Source of the DNA: Blastomussa wellsi
Lineage: Eukaryota; Cnidaria; Anthozoa; Scleractinia; Plerogyridae
NCBI GenBank assembly: GCA_947652115.1
Contig: OX393564.1
Span: forward strand, 11,960,102 to 12,024,101
Length of the DNA: 64,000 nt
Direction: 5' to 3'
Shown here: one piece after another, positions 53,849 to 61,682 of the stretch
Layout: the number at the start of each line of letters is the position of its first letter
Position numbering within the stretch: the stretch's first letter is position 1
Program-made: the position numbers and the translations under genes
Notes under the pieces: generated by a model
Told to the model about the DNA's origin: nothing
Databases searched by the model: none
What the model saw: only the letters and a program-made list of their open reading frames with translations

Positions 53849-56225
53849 TCATATATCCTTTTCGTGCCTCGTGGCACATAGGGCCTTCACAGAGCTTCTC
53901 CACTCCTCTCTTTTGGTTGCTGCGGTCCGCACCTCCTCCCACGATCTCCAACCTGCTTCTTGCCTTTCTTTCTCTACTGTCCGTCTCCAGGTGGTTTTTG
54001 GTCTTCCCCTTCTCCTTTTACCTTCTGGTGCCCAGCTCATGGCAACATTGCAATCATCATTGCGATCTTTCCTAAGAATATGGCCAATCATTTTCCATCT
54101 TCGAGACATCACTTCCACACTCAGTGGCTTCATGCTTGCTCTTTCCAGTAGCTCTTTGGTACTGACATGGTCTTGCCATCGGATTCGGAAGATCTTACGT
54201 AGGCATCTATTATGGAACACATTCACTGCTTTATCATCTCCTTTGTTCATCTTCCATGTCTCAGATCCATAGAGTAACACTGGCACTACCAGTGTTTTAT
54301 ACAGCCTTAGTTTTGTTTTCCTCGAGATGTTATTAGAGATCCAGATCTTCTTTAGTTTGTTAAAGGCACCTCTGGCTTTCGATAACCTGTTCTTCAAGTC
54401 CTTCATACCACCTCCCTCTTTACAAACTTTCGCCCCCAAGTACACAAACTCTTCGACATCTTCAATATCCTGCCCATTTATTATGATGTTTTCTTGGTTC
54501 CTTGCATTGATCCTCATCGCTTTTGTCTTTTCTCCGTTGATTTTGAGTCCCACCCGTCTGGCCTCTTCGTCCAGCCTTGTCGTTTTATTCTGAATCTGCT
54601 GCTTGGTAGATGAAAGCAGAGCTATATCGTCCGCAAAGTCCAAATCGTCCAGTTTTGAAGTAAACCTCCACCTAATACCGTTTTCACCACTGCCAACCGC
54701 TCTTCGCATTACCCAATCCATAACAATCAAGAACAAGAATCCCGACATATTGCATCCTTGTTTTACCCCAGTTTTTATGTCAAACCACTCACATGTTTCC
54801 CCCTGATCTTCTACAGCACACTTGAAGTCGTCATAAAATACTCTTACCATTTTCACGATCTTCTCCGGGATTCCATACTTAGCCATTATTACCCACAGGC
54901 TTTCTCGGTGGATAGAATCAAAAGCCTTCTCAAAGTCTACAAAGTTCAGGTACAGGGTTGCCTGCCATTCGCTGACCTGCTCAATAATGTTCCGCAGGAT
55001 GAAGATCTGGTCTGTTGTACCCCTCCCCTTTCTATAACCTGCCTGTTCCTTCCTCAGCCTTCTATCCACTCCATTTCTCACTCGCTCTATGATGATTCTA
55101 CCGAGTATCTTCCCCACAACGGACAGTAAGGTTATTCCTCTCGAATTTTTGCATTCTTTGAGATTCCCTTTCTTCGGCAACTTGATAATTAGCCCTTGCT
55201 TCCAGGGTTGGGGGATCTTCTCAAACGTCCATACTTTTCCCAACAACTGATGGATTTTTGTTGCTGAAAATTCTATGTTTGCTTTCAATAGTTCGGCCGT
55301 GATAGAGTCAGTTCCTGGCGCTTTCCCATTCTTCAATCTTTTTATAGCTTGTTTGACTTCACCTAAAGTTGGTTCACTGATTGAGATCTCTTCAATGACG
55401 TCATTTAGTTCCAATTCATATACCTCATCACTTAACACTGGGTTTTCTGGTTGGTCTCTATTGAGTACTTCTTTAAAGTGCTCCGTCCATCGTGCCTGTA
55501 CTTCGCCTTTTTTATTGAGAAGGTTTCCATTTTTATCAAACACTGCTGTGCTTTGCTTAGGTTTTTCATTGCATAATATCTTGGTAAGCCCGTATAGTGT
55601 CTTCATGTGTTGGTTTCCTGCAGCCTCCTCCGCCTCACAAGTGATCTTCTCCATCCATTTCTTTCTGTCTGTCTTTATGCTTCTCTTCACTTCCCTGTTC
55701 TTTTCTGCATACTTGGCCCTAAGCTGCTTCTTGACCCTTTCTGACCGTGTTCCCAGGATCTTCCTATTAATTTCCTCTCTTTGGTCTATGAGGCTCCATG
55801 ACTCCTCACTTATCCACGGCTTCTTCTTCTTCCAAGGTCTACCTAAGACTGATTCCGCCACCTCTGTATATGCCTTCTTCATCACCTCAAAGTCTTGTTC
55901 CACTTCTTCGCTTTCTTCAACTGCTGTTTCCTCGTTCTCCAAGATTTGGTACCTATTTTGCAAGGCAACGTTAAACCGCCGTAACACTTCTTCATTCCTC
56001 AACCTTGCTGTATCGTACTTGACTCTACATCTTTTCTTCCCTGCTGTTTGTTTACTCAATCTCAACTTGACTACTGTACATACAAGATGGTGGTCGCTTC
56101 CGATATCTGCAGATCTGTATACTCTCGTATCTTTCACCGAATTCCTAAATCGCCTGCTGATTAGTACATGGTCTATCTGGTTCATGGTATTCCCATCGGG
56201 GGAAACCCACGTTACTTTGTGGATG
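53849..56225 (-). CDS. LINE reverse transcriptase, 5'-truncated (copy 7)
   Basis: The element is 53843-56225. The frame is intact and carries A556. A silent change (CTTAACACTGGG instead of CTTAAGACTGGG on the plus strand near 55434) marks this copy. Confidence 0.9.
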
Positions 56226-57330
56226 ACATAATAGTCTGCAAAGGTCTAAAAAACAAATGAAACTATCTTAACATGATAGTGCATCAATCCCTGGACAAAG
56301 GAAGAAAAATCAGCTTTTCATGATGTGCTTAGAATCTATTTCAGAAATGGAAAGGTCCCCGGTAAAGGACCATGCGAGGAAGCAATCAAGAAATACCCAG
56401 ATGCTTTAAAGAAAAGAAATTGGAAAGCAGTGAATTACTTTGTACATAACAGTCTGCAGAGGTCGAAAAAACAAATAAAGCTATCTTAACATGATGGTGC
56501 ATCAAACCCTGGACAAAGGAAGAAAAATCAGCTTTTCATGATGTGCTTGGAATCTATTTCAGAAATGGAAAGGTCCCCGGTAAAGGACCATGCGAGGAAG
56601 CAATCAAGAAATACCCAGATGCTTTAAAGAAAAGAAATTGGAAAGCAGTGAATTACTTTGTACATAACAGTCTGCAGAGGTCTAAAAAACAAATGAAACT
56701 ATCTTAACATGATAGTGCATCAAACCCTGGACAAAGGAAGAAAAATCAGCTGTTCATGATGTGCTTGGAATCTATTTCAGAAATGGAAAGGTCCCCGGTA
56801 AAGGACCATGCGAGGAAGCAATCAAGAAATACCCAGATGCTTTAAAGAACAGAAATTGGAAAGCAGTGAATTACTTTGTAGATAATAGTCTGCAGAGGTC
56901 TAAAAAACAAATGAAACTATCTTAACATGATAGTGCATCAATCCCTGGACAAAGGAAGAAAAATCAGCTATTCATGATGTGCTTGAAATCTATTTCAGAA
57001 ATGGAAAGGTCCTCGGTAAATGACCATGCGAGGAAGCAATCAAGAAATACCCAGATGCTTTAAAGAACAGAAATTGGAAAGCAGTGAATTACTTTGTACA
57101 TAATAGTCTGCAGAGGTCTAAAAAACAAATGAAACTATCTTAACATGATAGTGCATCAAACCCTGGACAAAGGAAGAAAAATCAGCTGTTCATGATGTGC
57201 TTGGAATCTATTTCAGAAATGGAAAGGTCCCCGGTAAAGGACCATGCGAGGAAGCAATCAAGAAATACCCAGATGCTTTAAAGAACAGAAATTGGAAAGC
57301 AGTGAATTACTTTGTACATAATAGTCTGCA
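56226..57330 (+). repeat. 218-bp exon-derived monomers, array 7 (five units, variant set)
   Basis: The monomer series is the same as array 6 at an offset of 3488 bp, including the TCCTCGGTAAATGACC unit. Arrays 6 and 7 therefore arose from one another after the variant set formed. Confidence 0.9.
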
Positions 57331-57768
57331 TCATCATCATATATCCTTTTCGTGCCTCGTGGCACATAGGGCCTTCACAGAGCTTCTCCACTCCTCTCTT
57401 TTGGTTGCTGCGGTCCGCACCTCCTCCCACGATCTCCAACCTGCTTCTTGCCTTTCTTTCTCTACTGTCCGTCTCCAGGTGGTTTTTGGTCTTCCCCTTC
57501 TCCTTTTACCTTCTGGTGCCCAGCTCATGGCAACATTGCAATCATCATTGCGATCTTTCCTAAGAATATGGCCAATCATTTTCCATCTTCGAGACATCAC
57601 TTCCACACTCAGTGGCTTCATGCTTGCTCTTTCCAGTAGCTCTTTGGTACTGACATGGTCTTGCCATCGGATTCGGAAGATCTTACGTAGGCATCTATTA
57701 TGGAACACATTCACTGCTTTATCATCTCCTTTGTTCATCTTCCATGTCTTCCATGTCTCAGATCCATA
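57331..57768 (-). pseudogene. LINE copy 8, truncated C-terminal fragment
   Basis: Only the 3' 438 bp of the LINE remain, coding for about the last 140 residues, from the region just before MNKGDDKAVNVF to ALCATRHEKDI. Near 57739 the nine bases TTCCATGTC are tandemly duplicated. At 57768 the sequence leaves the element (AGATCCATA then unrelated AGAAATAAG). This is the right edge of the composite array. Confidence 0.85.
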
Positions 57769-58627
57769 AGAAATAAGAGTTGAGTGAATTCTTTGGCGCG
57801 TGACCTTGTTTTGCCATGAACTATCACGCTCGCTGTTTTTAGTGACTTCTCGGACTGAATTATGAATGAACAGAAGAATGACTCTGAGTATTTCAAAGTT
57901 GTTCGCAAAATTTCGCCAGTCAAATTACGGCTAGAATTTTACTGCCAACATAGCGACAAGCACCGTGATGTTTGACGAATTTCGAGACATGGCGCGGCAC
58001 GTAAACAGTAAAACACAAGATCAATCGATAAAAAAATTCTATCTTCGAAGTTGTTCGCAAATTTCGCCGGCCAAATTGTTCGACCTAAAGTGGTTCGCTC
58101 GACTTTTTAGTGTGCATTCTATTAAAATTTTTTTGATAAAGAATCGACCCTGGGATAACGCTTGCTTATGAAGAAGCCACGGAATTTCAAAGGTAATTGT
58201 TAGCAAGAAGTCGGCTTTGGTCGAAAATGCTTCTTAAGGTATTTACAAATGAGCTACACCAACGCGTTTGCGTTTGCGTGGGAACGCAAACGCACACCCG
58301 TTTCCTTCGCGTTGAGAACGCGTTAGGTGGTTCGCTTATCTTCGAGCGGTACTGTACTTTTTGAAGAATTTTGACTTATTTTGACTCTTTGTTCGAATTT
58401 TGTGTGAACTGTACGTTTCCTCACAGAAACTCAAAATGTGGTGTGTTGTAAATTAACCAATAAAAACGGACGTTTTCTTCTCTGTAGTTAAGAGAATTTT
58501 GTATTTAATTAGGAAATAATTGTTAAATAAAAGTGCCATTCCTGAGCGTGAAAAATAAAGAATTTTGTATTTAAACTGCAGTAAAATACCGGCCTCAAGA
58601 GTCCACGTGGGCCCAAAGAGAAATAAA
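57769..58627. other. Low-copy non-coding DNA right of the array
   Basis: No convincing gene is present. A direct repeat of about 30 bp containing GTTGTTCGCAAA and TTTCGCC occurs at 57895-57926 and 58048-58077. A GC-rich hairpin lies at 58270-58293. The 14-bp palindrome AAAACGGACGTTTT is near 58465. Confidence 0.5.
58261..58324. other. Palindrome cluster with perfect 10-bp hairpin
   Basis: GCGTTTGCGT (58270-58279), loop GGGA, then ACGCAAACGC (58284-58293) forms a perfect stem. The palindrome AACGCGTT appears on both sides, at 58261-58268 and 58317-58324. The cluster lies about 300 bp beyond the 3' end of the minus-strand gene cassette. It could be an element terminus, a replication or processing hairpin, or unrelated. 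Confidence 0.5.
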
Positions 58628-59296
58628 TCAAACTTCTTGCACTTGTATTCGCTGGGCTGCAAGTCTGTTGTTTTTTTTCGTGTCCTTGTTTTTCGGCGCC
58701 GCAACTTTTCCGAACTCCGTTTCTTTTTCTTTTTCTTTTTCGAACTCTTCTCGAAGAATATCGTATTTTGCGCTCTCCTTTGCCAACGCTTGCAAAATTG
58801 CAGCTCTTTGCGGGTCTGGGGCGGAAACAACACGTATTGGGTTCCATACAATATTTGTCCCTTCGTTGTTGCAGAAACTTTGCGGCTTCCCTATCTGTAT
58901 TTCCAAACCTCCAAACTTTTCCACGTTGGAAAAAGAAGGAAGCCAGAAAGTCGTTCTGCCGAACCAGTCCGTTTTGGTCTTTTCGAAAATGTCCAGGCAT
59001 TCCGAAACAATTTTTTGCAGAGCTTTTGTTGCAAACACGTTGGCGATTTTCCCTTCGTTTGCCACTACAACCCGAAATTTGCCTTTGTTTGTTTGCCTGC
59101 CGCCGACAACTTTCCACTTCGCACGTGCAAGCACCGCAACCTTGGTTGCAGATTCTCGCAAACATTTTTCCACCATCCCCCGCACCTCTAGGCTTTTTCG
59201 TTCGTAGACCCTTTTCGATCGCACAATTTTTCCCACCCTTTCCAGCTCTGCTTTGCAGCAAGCCAATTCTTCTTCATCTTTTTTTCGCTTCTTGCG
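58628..59296 (-). CDS. In-frame continuation downstream of the 582-aa ORF
   Basis: This 222-codon open frame is in the same reading frame as the 582-aa ORF and separated from it only by the TGA at 59297-59299. It starts with a lysine/arginine cluster and then acidic residues. It has no in-frame ATG near its start: the first plausible alternative is TTG at 59266, not expected to initiate in a eukaryote. The composition looks like real protein, with SECLDIFEKTKTDWFG and AKESAKYDILREEFEKEKEK, the latter probably coiled coil. I do not recognise a domain. It is either the original C-terminus of the upstream protein cut off by a nonsense change, or a readthrough extension (UGA followed by C is a leaky context). 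Other frames here, up to 250 codons, look like shadows. Confidence 0.55.
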   Translation of the reverse strand, partial: RKKRKKDEEELACCKAELERVGKIVRSKRVYERKSLEVRGMVEKCLRESATKVAVLARAKWKVVGGRQTNKGKFRVVVANEGKIANVFATKALQKIVSECLDIFEKTKTDWFGRTTFWLPSFSNVEKFGGLEIQIGKPQSFCNNEGTNIVWNPIRVVSAPDPQRAAILQALAKESAKYDILREEFEKEKEKETEFGKVAAPKNKDTKKNNRLAAQRIQVQEV

Positions 59297-61045
59297 TCAA
59301 GCATCTTGCTCGGCCGTTTGTTTGTCCCAAGAACGTCTTTGCCATTCTTCTGCGCTTGCCGTGTCCCGCAACTCTTGCAACGTTTTTTCACGAGATCTGG
59401 TGGAAAGTGTCGAAATTTGCCGCTCTTCTGCGATTTCTGGCACTTCTTGCAGCTGGAATTTGGAAACATTTCGCCCAATAGCTCTGCATTTGGTTTGCCG
59501 CCATTCCCAAGAAACGGTTTTTGTCGATGGAAGAAGAAGACTGGGGTCTGGGGTACTTGGGTGCAGCTGGCAGGGCCTTTTGCTTGCCGCCAAAATTGTT
59601 TTCGCTTCCTCGTCTTTTGTGTAGCAACGCAGAGGCCCTATTTCCACACCTTCTTCCTGTGTGGAAAGGATATCTATCCGAAAAATCGGGCATGCGCGGA
59701 AACCAAAGTCGGCTGCCGCCCACACCACTGAATTTTCCCATTTCGCGTCATCCTCCACGTTCCCTTTGGTTGGTTGCACGTGCACCCCCGATATTCTTCC
59801 TGTTTTTGTGTGCGCGAACCAGCCGACAAATATGTGGCCTTGCGGGCGGTCCGCCAAAACGAGGCAGTGGTCCAGGCAAGAAGCCAGGTTTTCCCATTGT
59901 TTGTTTGGTGGCTGGACCACGAAAAGACCTTCTCCTTCCGGCGAAACCTTTGCCAAAGTTTCCTGCAGCACCTGGTTGGCTGTTTCTTCCGAGAGTTCGT
60001 TTCTGCGGCACCCATATATCGAAACTTCTATTCTGGTGCATCCGCGCTCTTGGACATCTGGGTGTTGGAAAGTTCGGCGCAAGTGCTCGTTTGGGCAGTC
60101 TACATAGTCGGCAAGATGGCCGCCCACTGGTTCTCGAATCTCGCCCGCTTCGAAGTTGAAAGTGATCTTGTTGTATACTTTTCTCCGGACCGTGCGGTCT
60201 TCTCTTTTCGAGATCCATGTGCACACGTGCTTCCCCACACTGTCGGTGTTCTGCAGAATCGTTGGCGCATCCGAACCCATTGCAGAACAAAAGTCGCCCA
60301 TCTGGCGAAAACCTTCGAATTCTAGGTGCGAAACAAGGGCTTCGCAGTCCAACACTCCGGAAAAATCTTGCGTGTAGTCGATGGAGTAGATTCCAAAACC
60401 GAATGCGAGCAGCTGCCGTTCGAAAGCTGGCAGCGCTTCGTGCAAATCTTCCAAAGACATTTCGGAAACGTCTACCTTGGCCACGAAGTAGCCCGCTATC
60501 TCGTCTTCTGGATACAGCCTGTGCCAGCGGGACTGTGCCTGTTGCAACGCGTCGGCTTCTATCGCTGCTGTTGTTGCACGTATCGTGCTTCCGCTGGTTC
60601 CTTTTGTTTTTGCGAGGGTCTGGACGATGCTTATCGGCATGTGTTTTCTTTTGCTGCTGTCCGGTCTTGTGCCCAGGCTCTGCTGCACAGTGAGGCTGAT
60701 TTTTGCGACCACGAGTTTTGCGGAACCTTCCTCGCCTGTTGTGCAAGAAAAGCGGCCTTTTTGGAAAACACAGTCTTCGCGGCGGAGATAGCCGAATGCG
60801 TAGATGTCGTCAACAAACGCGGGCAGTCCTCGCAGAGGTTGCAGGTGTGTCTTGCCGAGGTTTCCTGCTAGATAGTCGACTTTCGAGATGTCCGGCAAGA
60901 GGATGCTATCCCACGCATTCTCAAGAAGATGGGTGGCTACATTTTTTTCGCAACGGAGGCCCATGCTTTCGAATGTTTTTTGCACTGCCATTTGTAGCTG
61001 TAGTATTTTTTGTTGTTGAAAAATGCATATATTTTTTGGCTGCAT
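59297..61045 (-). CDS. 582-aa protein with Rep_trans-like motif order
   Basis: A long intronless frame, the central gene of the cassette. Motifs in order are: FVAKVDVSEMSLEDL (187-201), FGIYSIDYTQDFSG (217-230), VRRKVYNK (286-293), FEAGEIREPVGGHLADY (298-314) and GCTRIEVSIYG (335-345). The order Asp-rich strand, then YNK, then RIE resembles plasmid and phage replication initiators of the Rep_trans type, which use a Tyr nucleophile. No HUH (His-x-His) motif is visible. This assignment is inference from motif pattern; I cannot name the family. The ATG at 61043-61045 has a weak context. A second Met at residue 19 (60991) is equally plausible, since the first 18 residues lie in AT-rich DNA. The C-terminus is charged and ends at a TGA followed by more open frame. 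Confidence 0.7.
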   Translation of the reverse strand: MQPKNICIFQQQKILQLQMAVQKTFESMGLRCEKNVATHLLENAWDSILLPDISKVDYLAGNLGKTHLQPLRGLPAFVDDIYAFGYLRREDCVFQKGRFSCTTGEEGSAKLVVAKISLTVQQSLGTRPDSSKRKHMPISIVQTLAKTKGTSGSTIRATTAAIEADALQQAQSRWHRLYPEDEIAGYFVAKVDVSEMSLEDLHEALPAFERQLLAFGFGIYSIDYTQDFSGVLDCEALVSHLEFEGFRQMGDFCSAMGSDAPTILQNTDSVGKHVCTWISKREDRTVRRKVYNKITFNFEAGEIREPVGGHLADYVDCPNEHLRRTFQHPDVQERGCTRIEVSIYGCRRNELSEETANQVLQETLAKVSPEGEGLFVVQPPNKQWENLASCLDHCLVLADRPQGHIFVGWFAHTKTGRISGVHVQPTKGNVEDDAKWENSVVWAAADFGFRACPIFRIDILSTQEEGVEIGPLRCYTKDEEAKTILAASKRPCQLHPSTPDPSLLLPSTKTVSWEWRQTKCRAIGRNVSKFQLQEVPEIAEERQISTLSTRSREKTLQELRDTASAEEWQRRSWDKQTAEQDA

Positions 61046-61443
61046 ATGTTCAATTGGGAGAAAAAATTTGCGAAAAAAAAATTGTCTGGCTGTTTGTGCA
61101 AAATTTGGTAGCTGAAATTTGGTTGCCTTAATTTTTTTCGGCTCCTATAAGCCTCTGGTCTTGGAAAGAACCATGCAAGAGATTTATGGTATTTATCTTC
61201 TGATTTGACTGTCTGGGGAGGGACTGGATCAAACATTTTTAGAACACTGTCTGGTGTCCCTCTTTTTCGCCTTGGAGGTGCTATGGGGCTGTAGGGTTTT
61301 GGAAGCAGAGGTTCGGGCAGCCGTTCCAGTGCTTCCGGGGGTATGCGTTCTTCAAACACATTGGGTTTTAATTGTTCTAACAGTTTTTCAATGTCAATTT
61401 CCGCGAGTGCTTGTTCTATATCCTGCCACGTTTGCTCAGCCAT
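60937..61443 (-). CDS. 168-aa proline-rich protein upstream of the 582-aa ORF
   Basis: It starts at an ATG in excellent eukaryotic context (AAAAATGG). The N-terminal 30 residues are acidic and helical (TWQDIEQALAEIDIEKLLEQL). A proline-rich middle follows (LPEPLLPKPYSPIAPP, 42-57), then a basic PRRKRG patch (57-62). The last 60 residues are rich in Phe, Asn, Tyr and Lys, run through AT-rich DNA and overlap the start of the 582-aa frame by 109 bp in another frame. The C-terminal part may therefore not be real coding sequence. A, T-run heptamers in this overlap would permit a -1 shift into the downstream frame. No family is recognised; it may be an accessory protein of the same element. Confidence 0.5.
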   Translation of the reverse strand: MAEQTWQDIEQALAEIDIEKLLEQLKPNVFEERIPPEALERLPEPLLPKPYSPIAPPRRKRGTPDSVLKMFDPVPPQTVKSEDKYHKSLAWFFPRPEAYRSRKKLRQPNFSYQILHKQPDNFFFANFFSQLNICSQKIYAFFNNKKYYSYKWQCKKHSKAWASVAKKM

Positions 61444-61480
61444 TTTTGATTTTTTTTTGTAATTTGTTTTATTTTTTTTC

Positions 61481-61575
61481 AACACTTAACACAACTTACA
61501 ATGCGTTACGTACAAGATATATACACAAAGTTACTTACATTACACATTATCACTTAACTTACACTTACACTTAAC
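61481..61575 (-). repeat. Degenerate GTAAGT/TTAAGTG tandem stretch
   Basis: The plus strand has CACTTAACTTACACTTACAC and related words repeated irregularly, followed by an A run at 61579-61591. On the minus strand it reads as TTAAGTG/GTAAGT units after the 3' flank of the LINE remnant. It may be that element's 3' tail, or the AT-rich 5' leader and promoter zone of the adjacent cassette. Confidence 0.45.
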
Positions 61576-61682
61576 TTCAAAAAAAAAAAAAATTTCTATA
61601 TAACACCTATACTATGAGCTAACATGTGGCAAAAGCTTCTCCCATGTTTTGAAATGTGTAGCTAATTTGTTCCGCCTTGCTG

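Larger units (their letters stand above)
33544..57768. repeat. Composite tandem array: LINE plus 218-bp exon-derived monomers
   Basis: Seven complete 2383-bp LINE copies and one partial copy are separated by four or five 218-bp monomers. Start-to-start spacings are 3493, 3275, 3493, 3275, 3275, 3488 and 3488 bp. The 218-bp step between 3493 and 3275 is exactly one monomer, and 3488 lacks a 5-bp insertion. The junctions are identical at every copy, so the array grew by duplication of an already composite unit. Confidence 0.95.

Noticed and set aside
34976..56231. Plus-strand ORFs of 318, 123, 88, 83, 67 and 63 codons in every LINE copy
   Set aside because: They lie antisense to the reverse transcriptase frame, have low-complexity Ser/Phe/Leu composition and no domain; they persist only because the copies are nearly identical.
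36903..57769. Plus-strand ORFs of 187-190 codons starting in the exon-derived monomer and running into the LINE
   Set aside because: The first 45 residues are the Myb/SANT exon, but the rest is antisense LINE; the fusion is accidental and lacks its own promoter or splice acceptor.
58453..60746. Overlapping ORFs on both strands in 58.4-60.8 kb (132, 208, 237, 250, 332 codons and others)
   Set aside because: They overlap the 582-aa frame and its continuation in other frames; their composition (Arg/Ser/Pro or Cys/Phe-rich) looks like shadow translation.
59297..61045. HUH endonuclease (Helitron or Replitron type) identity for the 582-aa protein
   Set aside because: No His-hydrophobic-His motif is present, and there is no helicase domain in the cassette.
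60990..61150. Intron between the 168-aa and 582-aa frames
   Set aside because: AT-rich DNA and an ACAG acceptor-like word are present, but I found no convincing GT donor upstream on the minus strand; left as an open alternative.
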